NCBI GenBank assembly: GCA_902774845.1
Contig: CACYJU010000013.1
Location: 1 to 61,812 of the forward strand
Direction: 5' to 3'
DNA from: an uncultured Bacteroidota bacterium
Lineage (GTDB): Bacteria > Bacteroidota > Bacteroidia > Bacteroidales > P3
DNA length: 61,812 nt
In this document: one piece after another, positions 16,866 to 26,307 of the stretch
How positions within the stretch are numbered: the stretch's first letter is position 1
How the letters are laid out: the number at the start of each line of letters is the position of its first letter
Position numbers and translations under genes: made by a program
Notes under the pieces: model-generated
What the model was told of the DNA's origin: nothing
Database searches by the model: none
What the model saw: the letters and a program-made list of their open reading frames with translations, nothing else

Positions 16866-17516
16866 TTAATTATTTATTTTCGTTTTTATTTCTTCGATAC
16901 GGGCTGCAAAGGTAGCACTTTTTTCGGGATTGAGAGCCGATAATTTTTCGTAGACCTCGATGGCTTTCTCGTATTTGCCTTGCTGCTCAAGAATAAGTGC
17001 CAGAGTTTCAGTTATTAACGAATTGTCGGGTTGAAGACTTTTTTTGCCCGACTCGCTGACGGCGACGGGGTCGATGGGGGCGTCGTCGACATCATGATAG
17101 GCGGCTGTCTCAAGAAATTTGTCAAGGATGACGCTCTTGGGAGCGGTCTTGAAGGATATCTCCTGATAGTCGTTGATCTCTTTGAGGATGTCCGACTCCG
17201 AGGGAGTGGGGGTCGCCTTAGCCTGATGCAACGGAGCCGTCGGCTTGGGCTCGACGCGGGAGGCGAGCACCTCCTTGAGCTGAACACGCTCGAGGAATCC
17301 TGCCAGAGTGCTGGTCGTGGGCAGGAATAGCGAGGTCATCTGCGGATTGTAGAGCTTGTCGGCGGCAATCTTGCAGGCCTTGCTTCCAAGGGTGTCGAGA
17401 AGCCGCAAGACCGCGCTATAGGGGGTCTTCACACACTCTTCCTGTACTAGCACCTTGTCCTGGAAAGAGAACAGCAGCGGATTGTCGACAAGCGTATTGA
17501 ATGATTTTATGTCCAT
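16866..17516 (-). CDS. TPR-containing protein upstream of secG
   Basis: This protein of about 216 residues has a single clear tetratricopeptide pair at the C terminus (LALILEQQGKYEKAIEVYEK, then LSALNPEKSATFAARIEEIK). The N-terminal two thirds has no recognisable fold and contains a P/T-rich stretch. I chose ATG 17516 (MDIKSFNTLV) rather than ATG 17543. Genes like this sit before secG in many Bacteroidetes, often after an lptE-type gene, which is missing here. It probably serves as a scaffold, but no partner is known to me. Confidence 0.8.
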   Translation of the reverse strand: MDIKSFNTLVDNPLLFSFQDKVLVQEECVKTPYSAVLRLLDTLGSKACKIAADKLYNPQMTSLFLPTTSTLAGFLERVQLKEVLASRVEPKPTAPLHQAKATPTPSESDILKEINDYQEISFKTAPKSVILDKFLETAAYHDVDDAPIDPVAVSESGKKSLQPDNSLITETLALILEQQGKYEKAIEVYEKLSALNPEKSATFAARIEEIKTKINN

Positions 17517-17566
17517 TTGCAATATCGGTTGTTGTAAATACAAGGTATTACCTCGATAATGGTTTG

Positions 17567-17574
17567 CAAAAATA
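17567..17574 (-). promoter_or_regulatory. -7 promoter box for the TPR-secG unit
   Basis: On the minus strand the sequence reads TATTTTTG, a full match to TAnnTTTG. It lies 51 bp before ATG 17516. Confidence 0.65.
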
Positions 17575-17757
17575 CATATTTTTCAACAATTATAAGACGC
17601 TAAGAAAAATGAAGCAGAAAAAAGAAATCTTGCCACGCACCATTTCTCCACTAACAACCAGCGACTTAAGGCTTCAAAAAAGAATGAAAAAAGCGGCCGA
17701 AAAAAGAAAATAAAAGGAGCGATTTTAATTTTTTCTTGTTGATAAATATTTTTTTTG

Positions 17758-17765
17758 TACTTTTG
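17758..17765 (+). promoter_or_regulatory. -7 promoter box for rpmH
   Basis: TACTTTTG matches TAnnTTTG exactly and lies 22 bp before ATG 17788. A TTG-containing stretch about 20 bp further upstream could serve as the -33 element. Confidence 0.75.
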
Positions 17766-17787
17766 CATTTCCAAAATCGAAGAGAAA

Positions 17788-17934
17788 ATGAAAAGAACAT
17801 TCCAACCATCACGCAGAAAAAGAGCTAATAAGCACGGATTTCGTCAGAGAATGTCCACCGCCAACGGCAGGAAAGTTTTGGCCGCTCGCCGTAGAAAAGG
17901 CAGAAAAAAACTCTCTGTTTCCGACGAGAGATAA
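17788..17934 (+). CDS. rpmH: 50S ribosomal protein L34
   Basis: This 48-residue basic protein begins [20 protein letters not shown] and continues [20 protein letters not shown], the signature of bacterial L34. It is a structural protein of the large ribosomal subunit. It has its own consensus promoter. In many bacteria rpmH is next to rnpA; here rnpA is 34 kb away with yidD and hemD, as is usual in Bacteroidetes. Confidence 0.97.
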   Translation: MKRTFQPSRRKRANKHGFRQRMSTANGRKVLAARRRKGRKKLSVSDER

Positions 17935-18051
17935 TCTGTGTTCGAGCCACCTGAACCGGTATGTCGATTTTATCTGTCCGGCAGGTATGAAAAATTGGAG
18001 GCTTTGTGGTACAACGCCTCTTTTTTTATTCTTATAACAAATCCAACACCT

Positions 18052-19467
18052 ATGAGCAGAAAACGCAAAGAACAGCCGATAGTGGAGAATGTACGTATTG
18101 AAGAGGTGGCAGCCGAAGGGAAGGCGCTGACCCATATAGACGGCAAGGTCGTCTTCGTACCGTTTGTGGCGCCAGGCGACATAGTCGACCTGAAGCTGCT
18201 GAAATGCAAGAAGTCCTTCTGCGAGGGCAAGGCGGTGGCAATAAAGGAATATTCGGACTTGCGCGTGCCCGTGAAATGCCCCCATTTCGGCGTCTGCGGC
18301 GGATGTAAATGGCAGATGCTCGACTATCGCGTGCAGCTCGAAGCCAAACAACGCCAAGTGCGCGACACCCTCGAACGCATCGGAGGAGTCGCCTGCGACA
18401 CAATGCGCCCCATCTGCGGTTCGGACAAGATATTACACTATAGGAACAAGCTCGAATACACCTTCTCGACGAGAGCTTGGCGCGAAACCCCCGACTCGCC
18501 CGACGGCGACTGCGGAGCTTTGGGGTTCCACATCCCCGGCCTTTTCGACAAGGTGCTGAACATAGACACTTGCCTGCTGCAGGAGGATCTCTCGAATAAC
18601 ATACGGCTTTTCGTCAGGGATTACGCGAAGAAGCACGACCTCTCCTACTACGACATACGCAACCACAACGGATTTCTGCGCAACCTCGTGGTGCGCAACA
18701 ACTCTCGGGGCGACTGGATGGTGATCCTCATTGTGGCGGAGCCGGACAACGCAGAGCTGAAACCCTTGCTCGAGGCCCTACATGCGGAATTCCCACAGAT
18801 AGCTTCACTTCATTATATCATAAACACGAAATTCAACGACTCCTACTCAGATCTGGAGACCCACCTTTACAGCGGCGAGCCCTTTATCGAAGAGCAGATG
18901 ACCGCCTACGACGGCAAAGGGTCGCTGCGCTTCCGCATCAACCCCAAGTCGTTCTACCAGACGAACTCTCCGCAGGCGCAACGCCTGTATTCGTTTGTTG
19001 CGGAGTTTGCCGAGCTGCAAGCCGACGACACCGTCTACGACCTGTATACGGGCACGGGCACCATCGCACAGTTTGTTGCAAGGATGTGTCATCGTGTGGT
19101 CGGCATCGAATATGTGAAGGAAGCTATAGACGACGCCAAGATCAACGCCGTACTCAACGATCTCGGCAATACCGAATTCTACGCAGGCGATATGGCAGAG
19201 ATCCTCACCGACGAGTTTGTGAGCGAACACGGACGACCGGATGTGGTGATAACCGACCCGCCGCGTGCCGGCATGCACGAAAGGGTGGTAAAGCAGCTTC
19301 TCACGGTGGCTCCACGCAAGATAGTATACGTAAGCTGCAATCCTGCAACGCAGGCACGCGACATACAGCTGATGTCCGAAATGTACAAGGTGGGCCGCAT
19401 TCAACCTGTGGATATGTTCCCACATACCCAACATGTTGAAAATGTGGTGGAACTGAAACTGAGATAA
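18052..19467 (+). CDS. rlmD: 23S rRNA (uracil-5-)-methyltransferase RlmD/RumA family
   Basis: This 471-residue enzyme methylates a uracil at C5 in 23S rRNA (U1939 in E. coli). An N-terminal TRAM-like RNA-binding domain (AAEGKALTHIDGKVVFVPFV) is followed by iron-sulfur cysteines (CPHFGVCGGCKWQ). SAM-binding motifs are SFYQTNSPQA and DLYTGTGTIAQF, and DPPRAGM plus YVSCNPATQARD holds the catalytic cysteine. ATG 18052 is preferred over an upstream frame opening at 17938. It belongs to the RumA/TrmA group; the exact target position is by family analogy. Confidence 0.92.
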   Translation: MSRKRKEQPIVENVRIEEVAAEGKALTHIDGKVVFVPFVAPGDIVDLKLLKCKKSFCEGKAVAIKEYSDLRVPVKCPHFGVCGGCKWQMLDYRVQLEAKQRQVRDTLERIGGVACDTMRPICGSDKILHYRNKLEYTFSTRAWRETPDSPDGDCGALGFHIPGLFDKVLNIDTCLLQEDLSNNIRLFVRDYAKKHDLSYYDIRNHNGFLRNLVVRNNSRGDWMVILIVAEPDNAELKPLLEALHAEFPQIASLHYIINTKFNDSYSDLETHLYSGEPFIEEQMTAYDGKGSLRFRINPKSFYQTNSPQAQRLYSFVAEFAELQADDTVYDLYTGTGTIAQFVARMCHRVVGIEYVKEAIDDAKINAVLNDLGNTEFYAGDMAEILTDEFVSEHGRPDVVITDPPRAGMHERVVKQLLTVAPRKIVYVSCNPATQARDIQLMSEMYKVGRIQPVDMFPHTQHVENVVELKLR

Positions 19468-19518
19468 ATAAAATAGAGTATATTAACACAATAATGTTCT
19501 TTATATAAAAAAAATTAC

Positions 19519-19526
19519 TATCTTTG
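19519..19526 (+). promoter_or_regulatory. -7 promoter box for the secreted repeat protein
   Basis: TATCTTTG fits TAnnTTTG. It lies about 97 bp before ATG 19623, leaving a short untranslated leader. Confidence 0.65.
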
Positions 19527-19622
19527 CACGTTGATGCAGTACTGTCACCGATTGCCTAAATATGTGTACGGTGCTGAGAAACAGAAGTATAACACTCATC
19601 CGAACAAAAAAAGTTTTATAAT

Positions 19623-20963
19623 ATGAAAAAAGTACTATTCGTTTTGTCATTGATGGCATTCCTGTTCCCAGCGATTGCCGGAGCGCAGACAAAAACCGCT
19701 AACCACGAGGTTATCACCGAAATAGCTTGTGAGAGCTACACCTGGATGAATGGCGAGACCTACACCAGCGACACAGTTGTTTTCATGATAAGCAACGACA
19801 CGCTCTATGTGCTCGATCTGGAAATCCATCATGGCGGCAGCTACACCGCTTCGGTATCTGCAGGATGTAAGTACGTATGGGCAGACTCCACCTACATGGA
19901 GTCGACGGTAGCCACTCACACCTTCGCTGACCGCTTTGGCTGCGACAGCACCGTGACGCTGACCCTCACTATTGAGGACACTGGCCGTTTTGCTTACGAC
20001 ACCACCGTCTGCAAGAAGTACACTTGGCGCGGCAAGACCTTCACCGCCGACACCCTCTGTGTCGACACCGTACACGCCAACCCCACCTCGGGTACATGCG
20101 CCCAGCTGCACACCCTGAACCTCCATATCATCACCCCGACTCAGGGCACCACCTCGGACACCACAGTATCGGGCTGCGGATGGGTTGCGTTCGGTAGCGG
20201 TAGCAACCGTATTACCACCCGCGTCACCATCGACACTTCCAGAATCTCAACGGTAACCACAGGTGGTCAGTGTGTCGACAACCTGCTGAACATCCACATG
20301 ATTATCCACGATGCCAAATACTCTCGTATCGACACCACCTCGTGCGGACCTTTCGAGTTCCTGGGCACCCTATATACCAAAAGCGAAGAGGATTCCATCA
20401 AGGTCGGAAAATCGACTGAAGGATGCGACAGCAGCGTAGCCCTCTTCCTCACCGTATACGAGGACCTCACCGTCCACATCTACGGCGAACTCGACCTCCT
20501 GCCTGGCGGAAGCACCACCCTCAGCGGTGAGTGTGACCACGATGACGCTACCTTAACCTGGAGTTACGACGGACAGACATCTACCGATCCTTCAATAACC
20601 CTCTCCAACCTGCAAGAGAATACCGATGTGGCTCTCACCGCAACGTCGGCCGACCACAACTGCTCCCGTACCGCTTACGTGACCGTTATGGTGAGCCCCT
20701 ACGTGACCGGCATCAACGAGGCATCTGAGAACGACATCCAGCTCTACCCCAACCCGACCTCTTCGGTGCTCAACATCGTAAGCCCCAAGGCTGTCGAGTC
20801 GGTGGTGGTTTACAATATGGCTGGACAGAAAATCGAAGCTCTGAACGTGGAAGGCGAGCAGATCTCGCTCAACCTCGCTCATTATAACAACGGCATCTAC
20901 ATGCTCTCCATGAGGATGTCTGACGGCTCCGTTGTCAACCAAAAAGTGGCAGTGAAGAAATAA
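19623..20963 (+). CDS. type IX-secreted cell-surface repeat protein
   Basis: This 446-residue protein starts with a signal peptide (MKKVLFVLSLMAFLFPAIAG) and ends with a type IX secretion sorting domain (LYPNPTSSVLNI, then VYNMAGQKI and a basic KVAVKK end). In between are about five degenerate cysteine modules of the form C-x-x-Y-x-W...TYT...GCDS-x-x-x-L-x-L: CESYTWMNGETY, CKYVWADSTYM, CKKYTWRGKTF, CGWVAF and CGPFEFLGTLY. Such modules are common in large Bacteroidetes surface adhesins. A role at the cell surface is likely; the ligand is unknown. A promoter precedes it and a terminator follows. Confidence 0.9.
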   Translation: MKKVLFVLSLMAFLFPAIAGAQTKTANHEVITEIACESYTWMNGETYTSDTVVFMISNDTLYVLDLEIHHGGSYTASVSAGCKYVWADSTYMESTVATHTFADRFGCDSTVTLTLTIEDTGRFAYDTTVCKKYTWRGKTFTADTLCVDTVHANPTSGTCAQLHTLNLHIITPTQGTTSDTTVSGCGWVAFGSGSNRITTRVTIDTSRISTVTTGGQCVDNLLNIHMIIHDAKYSRIDTTSCGPFEFLGTLYTKSEEDSIKVGKSTEGCDSSVALFLTVYEDLTVHIYGELDLLPGGSTTLSGECDHDDATLTWSYDGQTSTDPSITLSNLQENTDVALTATSADHNCSRTAYVTVMVSPYVTGINEASENDIQLYPNPTSSVLNIVSPKAVESVVVYNMAGQKIEALNVEGEQISLNLAHYNNGIYMLSMRMSDGSVVNQKVAVKK

Positions 20964-20985
20964 AACAAAACACTGACTAACCCCC

Positions 20986-21029
20986 AAAAAGCGTTCGGTA
21001 AACGTAGCAGTGTGCCGGACGCTTTTTTT
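20986..21029 (+). terminator. rho-independent terminator
   Basis: AAAAAGCGTTCGG pairs with CCGGACGCTTTTT with one mismatch, and the stem ends in a T tract. It lies 22 bp after the secreted-protein stop and just before apbE. Confidence 0.85.
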
Positions 21030-21041
21030 CAGTTCTACCCC

Positions 21042-22058
21042 ATGAAAAGATTGTTCTTTCTTGCCTCCCCGCTACTGTTTATGATACTCTGCTGCTCGTG
21101 TGGCCGAAACAATGAGTTTTTCAAGCTGGAAGGGCAGGCGCAGGGTACCTACTACTCTATCCAATACTACGACCCTCAACACCGCTCGCTGCAACCTCAG
21201 ATCGACTCTATCCTGCAGGCGTTCGACCAGGCCGTCTCTCTCTGGGTGGAGAACTCCAACCTCAACCGAATCAACCGGGGAGAGGATTCTCTGCTATTTG
21301 ACATCACCGCCGACATTCTTGAAAAATCCATCCAGATGAACCGCTTCACCGATGGTGCTTTTGACTGTCGCGTGGGCTCATTGGTTAACGCTTGGGGTTT
21401 CGGGGCGAAAAATAAATGCTACCCGGATTCGGCTGAAGTGGACAGCATGCTCCGTATCTGTCACGCCCCCATAGGACTGCGTCGTATTGGTGCGGATTCC
21501 ATGCTTTTCGTACGGGAGAACCCTAATACCGAGATAGACTTCAACGCCATAGCTCAAGGCTATTCGGTCGACCTCCTCGCCGACTATCTCTCCGATCTCG
21601 GCATAGAGAACTACCTTATAGATATAGGTGGTGAGGTCATAGCCAAAGGCTGTAAGAAAGGTGGCGCACCTTGGGTGGTGGGGATAGAGAAACCGGCCGA
21701 CAACCGCTACAGCATGCCCGAAGTGATGGAAGCAGTACCACTTAAGGATGCCGCACTCGTCACCTCCGGAAACTATCGCAAATACTATGAGCGCGACGGC
21801 GTCAGATATTCCCACACCATTGACCCTGCAACCGGATTCCCGGTGAGACATTCCCTTCTTAGCGTCTCGGTGATAGACAGCACCTCTTGGCGCGCCGACG
21901 CACTTGCCACAGCCTTTATGGTGATGGGACTCGAGGGGGCTCTACGGTTCCTCGACGCTCACCACGAAATAACATCCGTATACTTCATCTATGACGAGAA
22001 CGGGGAATATAAGACCTACGCGACCGAAAGCATGAAAAAAATCATCTCGGGGAAATAA
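21042..22058 (+). CDS. apbE: FAD:protein FMN transferase ApbE
   Basis: This 338-residue enzyme attaches FMN covalently to target flavoproteins such as subunits of Na+-pumping or Rnf complexes. The start ATG 21042 gives a lipoprotein-type signal (LLFMILCCSC). ApbE hallmarks are GTYYSIQY, FDCRVGSLVNAWGFG, IDFNAIAQGYSVD, NYLIDIGGEV and YSHTIDPATGFPV. An earlier in-frame ATG at 21012 lies inside the terminator and is not credible. It is separated by 29 bp from yicC and may share its transcript. Confidence 0.95.
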   Translation: MKRLFFLASPLLFMILCCSCGRNNEFFKLEGQAQGTYYSIQYYDPQHRSLQPQIDSILQAFDQAVSLWVENSNLNRINRGEDSLLFDITADILEKSIQMNRFTDGAFDCRVGSLVNAWGFGAKNKCYPDSAEVDSMLRICHAPIGLRRIGADSMLFVRENPNTEIDFNAIAQGYSVDLLADYLSDLGIENYLIDIGGEVIAKGCKKGGAPWVVGIEKPADNRYSMPEVMEAVPLKDAALVTSGNYRKYYERDGVRYSHTIDPATGFPVRHSLLSVSVIDSTSWRADALATAFMVMGLEGALRFLDAHHEITSVYFIYDENGEYKTYATESMKKIISGK

Positions 22059-22087
22059 TCAAAAGATAACAACATAATACTAATGAT

Positions 22088-22957
22088 ATGAAATCAATGA
22101 CAGGATTCGCCAAACGGCAATGTGTGGCCGGAGGCATGACGGTAACGGTTGAAATCAAAACCCTCAACAGCAAGCAGCTCGACCTCAGTGTGAAGATTCC
22201 TCAGCGCTACCGTTCACATGATTTGGAAATACGTTCTATCCTCAACGGCCTCAATCGCGGCAAGATCGATTTTATCCTGAGCGAGGCTCTCTCTGCCGCC
22301 GCCGACTCGCAGCTTAATAGAGACCTGCTGAAATCGCGGTTTGCAGAACTTGCATCTGTCACAAAAGAGCTGGGCGTTACGGTCGCCGAGGGCGACATTA
22401 TCACCACGCTGGTGCGTCAGCCCGACCTTTGGTCGGCTGGCTCAACTGAGGACATCTCCGACGCCGAGTGGACAATTGTCCTCTCTTGCATCAAAGAGGC
22501 CGTAGGCGACGTGGAACAATTCCGCAGTCAGGAGGGAGCCGTCCTGGAAGAGGATTTTGTCAAACATGTCGACGCCATCGAGCAACGTCTTAACGCCATA
22601 CCACAATTTGAGAAAGAACGTATCGAGACAGCACGTGAACGTATCAGACGCTACTTCTCGGAGTTTGCAGTCAAAGAGGTCGACCCCGTACGTTTCGAGC
22701 AGGAGCTTATCTACTATCTGGAGAAACTCGACATCACCGAGGAGAAGGTGCGCCTGGCAAAACATATAGCCTTCTTCCGCGACACCATGCGCGACGAAGA
22801 GGTGTGTGGCAAGAAGCTCGCCTTTGTGGCACAAGAGATGGGACGCGAAATCAACACCACCGGATCTAAAGCCAACCACGTCGACATCCAGCGCCTGGTG
22901 GTAGAGATGAAGGACGAGCTGGAAAAGATTAAAGAGCAGCTGGGCAACATCCTCTAG
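22088..22957 (+). CDS. yicC: YicC family protein
   Basis: This 289-residue protein has the YicC N-terminal signature (MKSMTGFAKRQ, then VEIKTLNSKQLDL) and the conserved C terminus (LAFVAQEMGREINTTGSKAN). YicC proteins are ribonucleases or RNA-degradation adaptors in the species studied. In many Bacteroidetes gmk follows directly, but here a terminator and a convergent gene come next. Confidence 0.95.
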   Translation: MKSMTGFAKRQCVAGGMTVTVEIKTLNSKQLDLSVKIPQRYRSHDLEIRSILNGLNRGKIDFILSEALSAAADSQLNRDLLKSRFAELASVTKELGVTVAEGDIITTLVRQPDLWSAGSTEDISDAEWTIVLSCIKEAVGDVEQFRSQEGAVLEEDFVKHVDAIEQRLNAIPQFEKERIETARERIRRYFSEFAVKEVDPVRFEQELIYYLEKLDITEEKVRLAKHIAFFRDTMRDEEVCGKKLAFVAQEMGREINTTGSKANHVDIQRLVVEMKDELEKIKEQLGNIL

Positions 22958-23055
22958 ACAACCATCGTTTTTCTCTCGAATAAAACGCATGACACTCAAA
23001 GTGGGTAATAGACAACGCTAAACCGAATAAAAAGTAGTAATCAATTGCACGTGTA

Positions 23056-23063
23056 TATATTTG
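23056..23063 (+). promoter_or_regulatory. orphan -7 box between yicC and the terminator
   Basis: TATATTTG matches TAnnTTTG. The only thing downstream before the terminator at 23121 is about 55 bp of AT-rich sequence with the palindrome AAAGGTTACCTTT, so a very short transcript or a chance match are both possible. The interval 22958-23190 holds no gene that I can see. Confidence 0.3.
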
Positions 23064-23120
23064 TCTAATTAGCGAGATTCATGTCCAAAATTTATTAAAG
23101 GTTACCTTTAATCATAACAA

Positions 23121-23150
23121 AGGCGGGGCGCTCGATTGAGCGCCCCGCCT
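23121..23150. terminator. bidirectional terminator between convergent genes
   Basis: The perfect 13-bp arms AGGCGGGGCGCTC and GAGCGCCCCGCCT surround the loop GATT, with T-rich sequence on both outer sides. It ends yicC on the plus strand and the secreted protein on the minus strand. Confidence 0.9.
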
Positions 23151-23190
23151 CTTTATTTGGATTTTATCAATCCTTCGTGTTTGCTAACGC

Positions 23191-26136
23191 TTAGCGAACA
23201 ACCAGTTTCTCAACCTTGGTGAACTCGTTGTTGGTGATGCGTACGAAGTAAGCACCCTTAGCGAAGTTCGAAACGTTGATGGTGGTAGCCTCTTCAGCGT
23301 TGATGCTCTGGCTGTAAACAACGCGGCCGCTCATGTCGAGGATCGTGCAGTTCACATTACCGTTAACACCGGTGATGTCGAGTTTCACGTTGTTGTTAGC
23401 CGGGTTCGGGTATAGGCTCATGGAGACGTTAGAAGCAACATCGTTGATGCCCTCACCAGCCTCGAAGTAAGCGGTGTAGGTAGCGTCAGAAGAAACAGTG
23501 ATCATACGAGATCTCTGAGTGCTGTTGTCGTTCCATCTTACGAATCTGTAACCAGACTTCGGAGTAGCGGTAAGGGTGATGGTGCTTCCATCAGCATACA
23601 CGCCGCCGCCAGTAACGGAACCCCAAGCCTCGTTGTTCGGAACAGCATTGATGGTGTAGTACACCTCGACTGCGCTTTCCTCTCCAAAGACGTACTTGAT
23701 GGTAGCATCCTCGGTGAAGTCTTCGAAGCTGAAGTAAACCAGGTCTAATCCGCTGCTCTCACGATGAGTGATGCGAGGATCGTCAGTCAGTCTCTTATAT
23801 TCATATACTTTCTCGCCGTTAACCCAAACCTGGTACACTCTGTAGCCAGACTCAGCCTCACCAACGGTGTAGCTTCCGCTACTGTGCTGGATGAACTCAA
23901 CGGTCTGTCCGCATACATCATAACCTTCACCGGCTCTGAATACGCCAGAACCTTCAAGATCGCTCATGGCGACATCCTCGTAACCCTCACACTCAACACT
24001 GACGTTGAAGGTGGGCAGAGTGACTCTCGGGCCAACAAGCATACGGATCATAGGAGGAAGGTCGGAAGAACCTCTTGATATGAGACCGTGGTCGGGGTCA
24101 AACTGCATCTGGTTCTGCTCGTGACCGGGGTGGAAGGTGCGACCATATTTTCTCAGAACATTGGAGGAACCGTCCTTCAGGGTGTCAGAGGAGAAGTAGA
24201 CATAGTACAAAGAGTCGGCGGGGTCACCATCGTAGTGGTGTACATAGCGGGTGCTCTGTCCAGCAACTGCGAAGAAACCGTCGATAAGCTCATAACCCAG
24301 GTGATAGGATGTTCTGGGCTCAAGTTCGGGCTGCTCGGGGAACATGATGTTGATCACGTTGTACTGACCCGGGAGCATGTACTCACCAGTACCAGCAGGA
24401 TATTCACCGGTATTCTCATCGCGAGTCACACGACCCAACTCGGTGCCATCGAGGTAGTAGTAGTTATAGTCGGCAATTTTGGTCTCATAGGTCAAAGCAC
24501 CAGTCTCAACGTGTTTGTTGAAGAGGTCACCGATAGAGTCTTTGTAGAGAGAAGCGGTGATATGAGCACCAGTAGCGATGGTCACGTTCTGGTTGGGGTC
24601 GGTTGCGCTGTATTTGGTGGCAGCGACAAGCTGCATACCGCGGATAACCCAGTTGTCAGGAACGTTTGAACCGGTAACGAAGCGGTTCCAGAGGTCGTAA
24701 CCAGGTTTGGTGTAGCTGGGGTTGGGGTCGCCAAGACCGGTAGAAAGATACCAATTACCATCCTGCTCAACCATACCGTCGATATCGTAAGCATAAGGAG
24801 TCAGGACGCCATTATCCATAGCCCAAACTGCAACCTGACCGTTGCCATCGGGAGAAGGCTGAAGGGCATTGACCTGATAGAAGATAGTGTCTTGATACTG
24901 GATGGGGATGTTGGTAGCTTCGTAGCTGGCAACGATGAAGTGGTCGCCTTCGTTAGCTGTCGGATACAAAGCGGCAGCGGTATTGATTCTGCTGGTATTA
25001 CCAGGAACATACCAACCATTGTCGGTGCCATAACCGTGTCCGTCGATAGCGGTATCGACCTGGATGGTAGCGTTGAGAGGTCCATAGGTGAGAGCTGCAA
25101 CCTGGCTCATCGTGCTCGAGTCAGCGGTGAGGTGATTGAGAGCGATGGTTACGTTAGCCTGGTTGTTGGTACCCATGTTGCGGAGAGAAGCCCACCATGT
25201 GATAGGCACTTCCATGTTCTGAGGCATCTGGTGATAAAGACCAGTGTAGTACTGCGAGTTGAGCAGGTCAACGTCGTTAGCTTCGGGCTCAACAAGGCTC
25301 ACATCGTCGAACATCCAGATATAACCGTATGCACCACCACCGTTGTTGTCGCAAGCCCAACGTATGCGCAGGTACAGGTTTGCCTGGTTACCGCAAATTG
25401 CGGGAAGCATGATTTTCTTTTGACCAGCCAGCCAGCTGTTGCCGCTCACGTCAACTCCACGGACGTTAATCTCATACTGATACCATGTTGTGCCATTGGT
25501 GCTATAGTCGATAAAGTTCTGGTCGCTGTTGAAGCAACGGTAAGCCTGATATAAGTACATCAAGACAGCTCCAATACCAGTTGTGTTCACAGCATTCAAT
25601 GCGACATAGGCATCGAAATTTCCAACAACACCCGAACCACCCCATGCAGCAATCTGGTCTGCCATAGTCATAACCATGAAACCGTTCTCCGGAGTCTGAG
25701 CGTCAATGTAGTTGATGTTCTCAAACCAATCGTAGGTTGCAGGATAACCACCGGCATCAACAGGAGTTGTACGATAGGAGGCGGTGTCTGCCAGCGTTAC
25801 ACGATTCCATTCTGCGTGACCGTTGGTCTGGGTGTGCTGAATCATGTTGACAGAAGAGCCATCGGGATTCATGATGGTCTGGTTCGAACCGACAACTCCA
25901 GTGGTGTAGTTGTCACTTCCTGCTGCGAAGTCCCAGCTGGCAATGATATCTCCAGCAGCCTTGCTGCTGAAAATCGATGCCTTGTAGTCCTTCTTGGTTG
26001 TCTTGATGCCGTTGTCGGCCTTCTGGGCAACCATGTTTTGATTTAGCCGTGCCACACGGGGTGTAGCATGCTTGGTTTGCGCGAATGCGATTGAAGCACA
26101 TAACGCGAAACACATAACCATTACAAGTTTTTTCAT
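23191..26136 (-). CDS. large type IX-secreted protein with InlB-type repeat
   Basis: This protein of about 981 residues has a signal peptide after ATG 26136 (MKKLVMVMCFALCASIAFAQ); a frame opening 69 bp earlier is not needed. The N-terminal part (IIASWDFAAGSDNYTT, then ENGFMVMTMADQIAAW, then YIWMFDDVSLVEP) looks like a choice-of-anchor or jelly-roll module. Near the end is an InlB B-repeat-like unit (GSTITLTATPKSGYRFVRW). A type IX sorting domain closes it (MSLYPNPANNNVKLDI, FAKGAYFVRI, VEKLVVR). No catalytic motif is visible. It is probably surface-exposed or released; its role is unknown. Confidence 0.88.
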   Translation of the reverse strand: MKKLVMVMCFALCASIAFAQTKHATPRVARLNQNMVAQKADNGIKTTKKDYKASIFSSKAAGDIIASWDFAAGSDNYTTGVVGSNQTIMNPDGSSVNMIQHTQTNGHAEWNRVTLADTASYRTTPVDAGGYPATYDWFENINYIDAQTPENGFMVMTMADQIAAWGGSGVVGNFDAYVALNAVNTTGIGAVLMYLYQAYRCFNSDQNFIDYSTNGTTWYQYEINVRGVDVSGNSWLAGQKKIMLPAICGNQANLYLRIRWACDNNGGGAYGYIWMFDDVSLVEPEANDVDLLNSQYYTGLYHQMPQNMEVPITWWASLRNMGTNNQANVTIALNHLTADSSTMSQVAALTYGPLNATIQVDTAIDGHGYGTDNGWYVPGNTSRINTAAALYPTANEGDHFIVASYEATNIPIQYQDTIFYQVNALQPSPDGNGQVAVWAMDNGVLTPYAYDIDGMVEQDGNWYLSTGLGDPNPSYTKPGYDLWNRFVTGSNVPDNWVIRGMQLVAATKYSATDPNQNVTIATGAHITASLYKDSIGDLFNKHVETGALTYETKIADYNYYYLDGTELGRVTRDENTGEYPAGTGEYMLPGQYNVINIMFPEQPELEPRTSYHLGYELIDGFFAVAGQSTRYVHHYDGDPADSLYYVYFSSDTLKDGSSNVLRKYGRTFHPGHEQNQMQFDPDHGLISRGSSDLPPMIRMLVGPRVTLPTFNVSVECEGYEDVAMSDLEGSGVFRAGEGYDVCGQTVEFIQHSSGSYTVGEAESGYRVYQVWVNGEKVYEYKRLTDDPRITHRESSGLDLVYFSFEDFTEDATIKYVFGEESAVEVYYTINAVPNNEAWGSVTGGGVYADGSTITLTATPKSGYRFVRWNDNSTQRSRMITVSSDATYTAYFEAGEGINDVASNVSMSLYPNPANNNVKLDITGVNGNVNCTILDMSGRVVYSQSINAEEATTINVSNFAKGAYFVRITNNEFTKVEKLVVR

Positions 26137-26245
26137 TGTGTTTGTTTTTTGGTGAATAAATAATTTTTCTCTAATTAAAGGCAACCCTCTCATATAGTGC
26201 AACATATACGCACAATAAGGGTCTATGTGTGTTTACGATTTAGTC

Positions 26246-26253
26246 GCAAATAT
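26246..26253 (-). promoter_or_regulatory. -7 promoter box for the secreted protein
   Basis: On the minus strand the sequence reads TATATTTG, matching TAnnTTTG, about 110 bp before ATG 26136. Confidence 0.6.
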
Positions 26254-26307
26254 AGGACAAATATTTTGATTGGAGAAGTTTTTTTAGATTTTTTTAGAAT
26301 TCTCCTC

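Noticed and set aside
17609..17713. A 34-codon basic frame before rpmH
   Set aside because: It is lysine-rich because the region is A-rich. It lies between two promoters of opposite direction and has no recognisable pattern.
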